Shown here piece after piece: positions 32,463 through 33,556 of a stretch of DNA of 33,556 nt. Positions within the stretch are counted from its first letter, which is position 1. Every line of letters begins with the position of its first letter. The DNA lies in contig DATKYR010000143.1 of NCBI GenBank assembly GCA_035528395.1, positions 1 to 33,556 of the forward strand. The letters run 5' to 3'. The DNA is from NIOZ-UU13 sp035528395 (GTDB lineage Bacteria; Planctomycetota; Phycisphaerae; Sedimentisphaerales; Anaerobacaceae). The position numbers and the translations under genes are program-made. Below the pieces are notes generated by a model. That model did no database searches and was not told where the DNA came from. It saw nothing but the letters and a program-made list of their open reading frames with translations.

Positions 32463-32510
32463 ATACCAATTGCAATTAAGATTTGCGCCTTTGTTATGTA
32501 CAATTGGTAT
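32463..32510. repeat. Inverted repeat between convergent genes
   Basis: ATACCAATTG at 32463-32472 and its exact complement CAATTGGTAT at 32501-32510, with a 28-nt loop. It lies between the stops of the membrane protein (+) and the cytochrome (-), where a shared terminator is expected. It is A/T rich and has no T-run, so its role is uncertain. Confidence 0.65.
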
Positions 32511-32515
32511 GATTA

Positions 32516-33058
32516 CTACTGTTCGAGCATCTCATCCGTGAGCATGCGCACCTTGTCGTCCTCTATCAGCTTGCCCGTGGCCTTGTCCCATTTTCTCGTG
32601 CGGTGGCTCAGGCGATGCTCGCCGTGGCATTCGGTGCAGTACTTTTTGCCCTTGCCGAGCGTGGCCTTTGGATGGCAACTCTTGCAGAAAGAATTTATCT
32701 TTTCGGCGGGATACATAATATCAGGCGGCGTTATATTGTCTTCATCGGAGCAATGGGCATCCGAGGGACCATGGCAACGCTCACAACCGATATCAGCCTT
32801 TGCGTGAATGGATGTGAGCTTATCCTCCCCAAAGTTTATATGGCATACATAGCACCGGCTGTTATCGGCTAACGGGCTGGTATCCAGACCCGGATTTTCG
32901 TCGCCATCGCCGTCCTCTAAAAGCAGAAGCGGTTCCTGATCGACTTGTTCGGCCGACAAGAGCGGAGGCTCCTGCCCGACTGGTTCTTTACAGCCCACAA
33001 ATGGAATGGATACAGCCGCCAGCACAACGACTAACAAACAATATGTCAAATATCTCAC
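32516..33058 (-). CDS. Tetraheme c-type cytochrome lipoprotein
   Basis: Protein of 180 residues. A lipoprotein signal ends in FVGC (Cys23). A Glu/Asp/Leu-rich linker (about 24-60) contains two near copies of QEPPLLSAEQVDQEPLLLLE-type sequence. Four heme-binding CxxCH motifs follow: CYVCH 69-73, CERCH 92-96, CKSCH 125-129 and CTECH 141-145. His85, His102, His148 and His152 could be axial ligands. It probably shuttles electrons in the periplasm. The GTG start at 33058 has GGGAG 7 nt upstream. It lies 85 bp downstream of the aldo/keto reductase on the same strand. The redox partner is unknown. Confidence 0.88.
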   Translation of the reverse strand: MRYLTYCLLVVVLAAVSIPFVGCKEPVGQEPPLLSAEQVDQEPLLLLEDGDGDENPGLDTSPLADNSRCYVCHINFGEDKLTSIHAKADIGCERCHGPSDAHCSDEDNITPPDIMYPAEKINSFCKSCHPKATLGKGKKYCTECHGEHRLSHRTRKWDKATGKLIEDDKVRMLTDEMLEQ

Positions 33059-33143
33059 GAAAAATCTCCCTGGAATCTGGTGTTTTCCATTGAATCAGGA
33101 TTGTATCGTACAAAACGGTTTCAGGCCGCCGGTTTGAGAATTT

Positions 33144-33556
33144 CTACACGTACTCCCAGTTCTTGAGCCATTGGTAGTTCGCGGGCAGGCTGGCCCACAT
33201 TTCATCGACGGCCTGCTCCAGCTCTGCCGCCTCAGCCACGTCGAGCTGGCGGCGTTCCTTCAAGGCCCTGGCCATATTATCAACCTGGGCCGGACTGATG
33301 AGTCCGGGAATCGGGGCCGTGATCGCAGAATTGCAGAGGATGTACCGGATCGCCAATCGCGCCCGGCGGTTGTCTTCCTCGGCGTTAGGATCATCCGGTG
33401 AGCTGCTGCCCTTAAAAAGCGAGTTGCTCGCAAAAGGCTTGATGCCGAATACACCTATATCATGTTTCCTGACGGCGTCGAACAAGCTGTCTTTCGGCGC
33501 GACCTTGCTCCTGGCCGTGTATGGAAAAAGGACGACATCAAGCTGCGGGAAGTATT
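33144..33556 (-). CDS. Aldo/keto reductase, C-terminal part (runs off the window)
   Basis: 137 complete codons of the C-terminal end; the start lies beyond the right edge. The frame reads YFPQLDVVLFPYTA at the edge, then DAVRKHDIGVFGIKPFAS, RLAIRYILCNSAITAPIPGL and SPAQVDNMARALKERRQLD. These are the beta-strand and NADPH-loop segments of the aldo/keto reductase barrel (the GIKPFA and AIPGL regions). It is a reductase of the oxidoreductase-like AKR type; the substrate cannot be read. There is no ATG before 33556, and the TTG at 33485 is inside the domain, so the gene is partial and not a short protein. Confidence 0.85.
   Translation of the reverse strand, partial: YFPQLDVVLFPYTARSKVAPKDSLFDAVRKHDIGVFGIKPFASNSLFKGSSSPDDPNAEEDNRRARLAIRYILCNSAITAPIPGLISPAQVDNMARALKERRQLDVAEAAELEQAVDEMWASLPANYQWLKNWEYV

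Noticed and set aside
33144..33485. Short aldo/keto reductase-like protein starting at TTG 33485
   Set aside because: The frame continues to the window edge with clear family sequence, so the TTG is internal and the gene is simply cut.

Overview
The window is bacterial and Gram-negative. It carries a nearly complete set of genes for heptose-containing lipopolysaccharide (lpxK, hldE, gmhA, gmhB, waaF, a WaaP-type kinase and a WaaG-like glycosyltransferase). It also carries several secreted or lipid-anchored carbohydrate and redox proteins, an ECF sigma factor, and many long, non-coding gaps filled with dispersed repeats. This mix, the frequent absence of a Shine-Dalgarno sequence in the right half, and the mosaic intergenic repeats fit a Planctomycetes/Phycisphaerae-like (PVC group) environmental genome. 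That placement is inference from gene content. No rRNA, tRNA, CRISPR array, transposase or phage gene was seen.

Left third (1-9450): a solitary minus-strand gene encodes a KaiC-type ATPase whose C-terminal two thirds read like a sugar-ABC solute-binding protein (118-2811). It is followed by a repeat-rich gap, a secreted SGNH hydrolase, an acidic protein of unknown function, a Nudix hydrolase of the COG4112 type and a three-domain secreted GH5 glycosidase. The gaps of 0.5-0.8 kb hold low-complexity A/T tracts and at least three recognisable dispersed repeat types.

Middle (9450-19050): a DUF3795 Cys-rich protein, a 1084-residue secreted protein resembling six-hairpin glycosidases, SixA phosphatase, an NAD-type isocitrate/isopropylmalate dehydrogenase, two tandem ankyrin-repeat lipoproteins and a cytoplasmic GH13 amylase. 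Palindromic repeats lie on both sides of the dehydrogenase gene.

Right (19050-31111): the LPS inner-core block. LpxK completes lipid A phosphorylation. GmhA, HldE and GmhB make ADP-heptose. WaaF and a divergent GT9-like protein probably transfer heptose. A WaaP-like kinase probably phosphorylates it, and a WaaG-like GT4 extends the core. A B12-binding radical SAM enzyme sits inside the transferase block and may modify the core or lipid A. PlsY (phospholipid synthesis) closes the run. GmhB is unusual: the phosphatase is fused to a tandemly repeated linker and two membrane helices. A dispersed repeat has split the old hldE-gmhA stop/start junction and left a 21-bp direct duplication around itself.

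Right end (31112-33556): an ECF sigma factor overlaps a four-helix membrane protein, probably its regulator. On the opposite strand lie a tetraheme c-type lipoprotein and a partial aldo/keto reductase that runs off the window.
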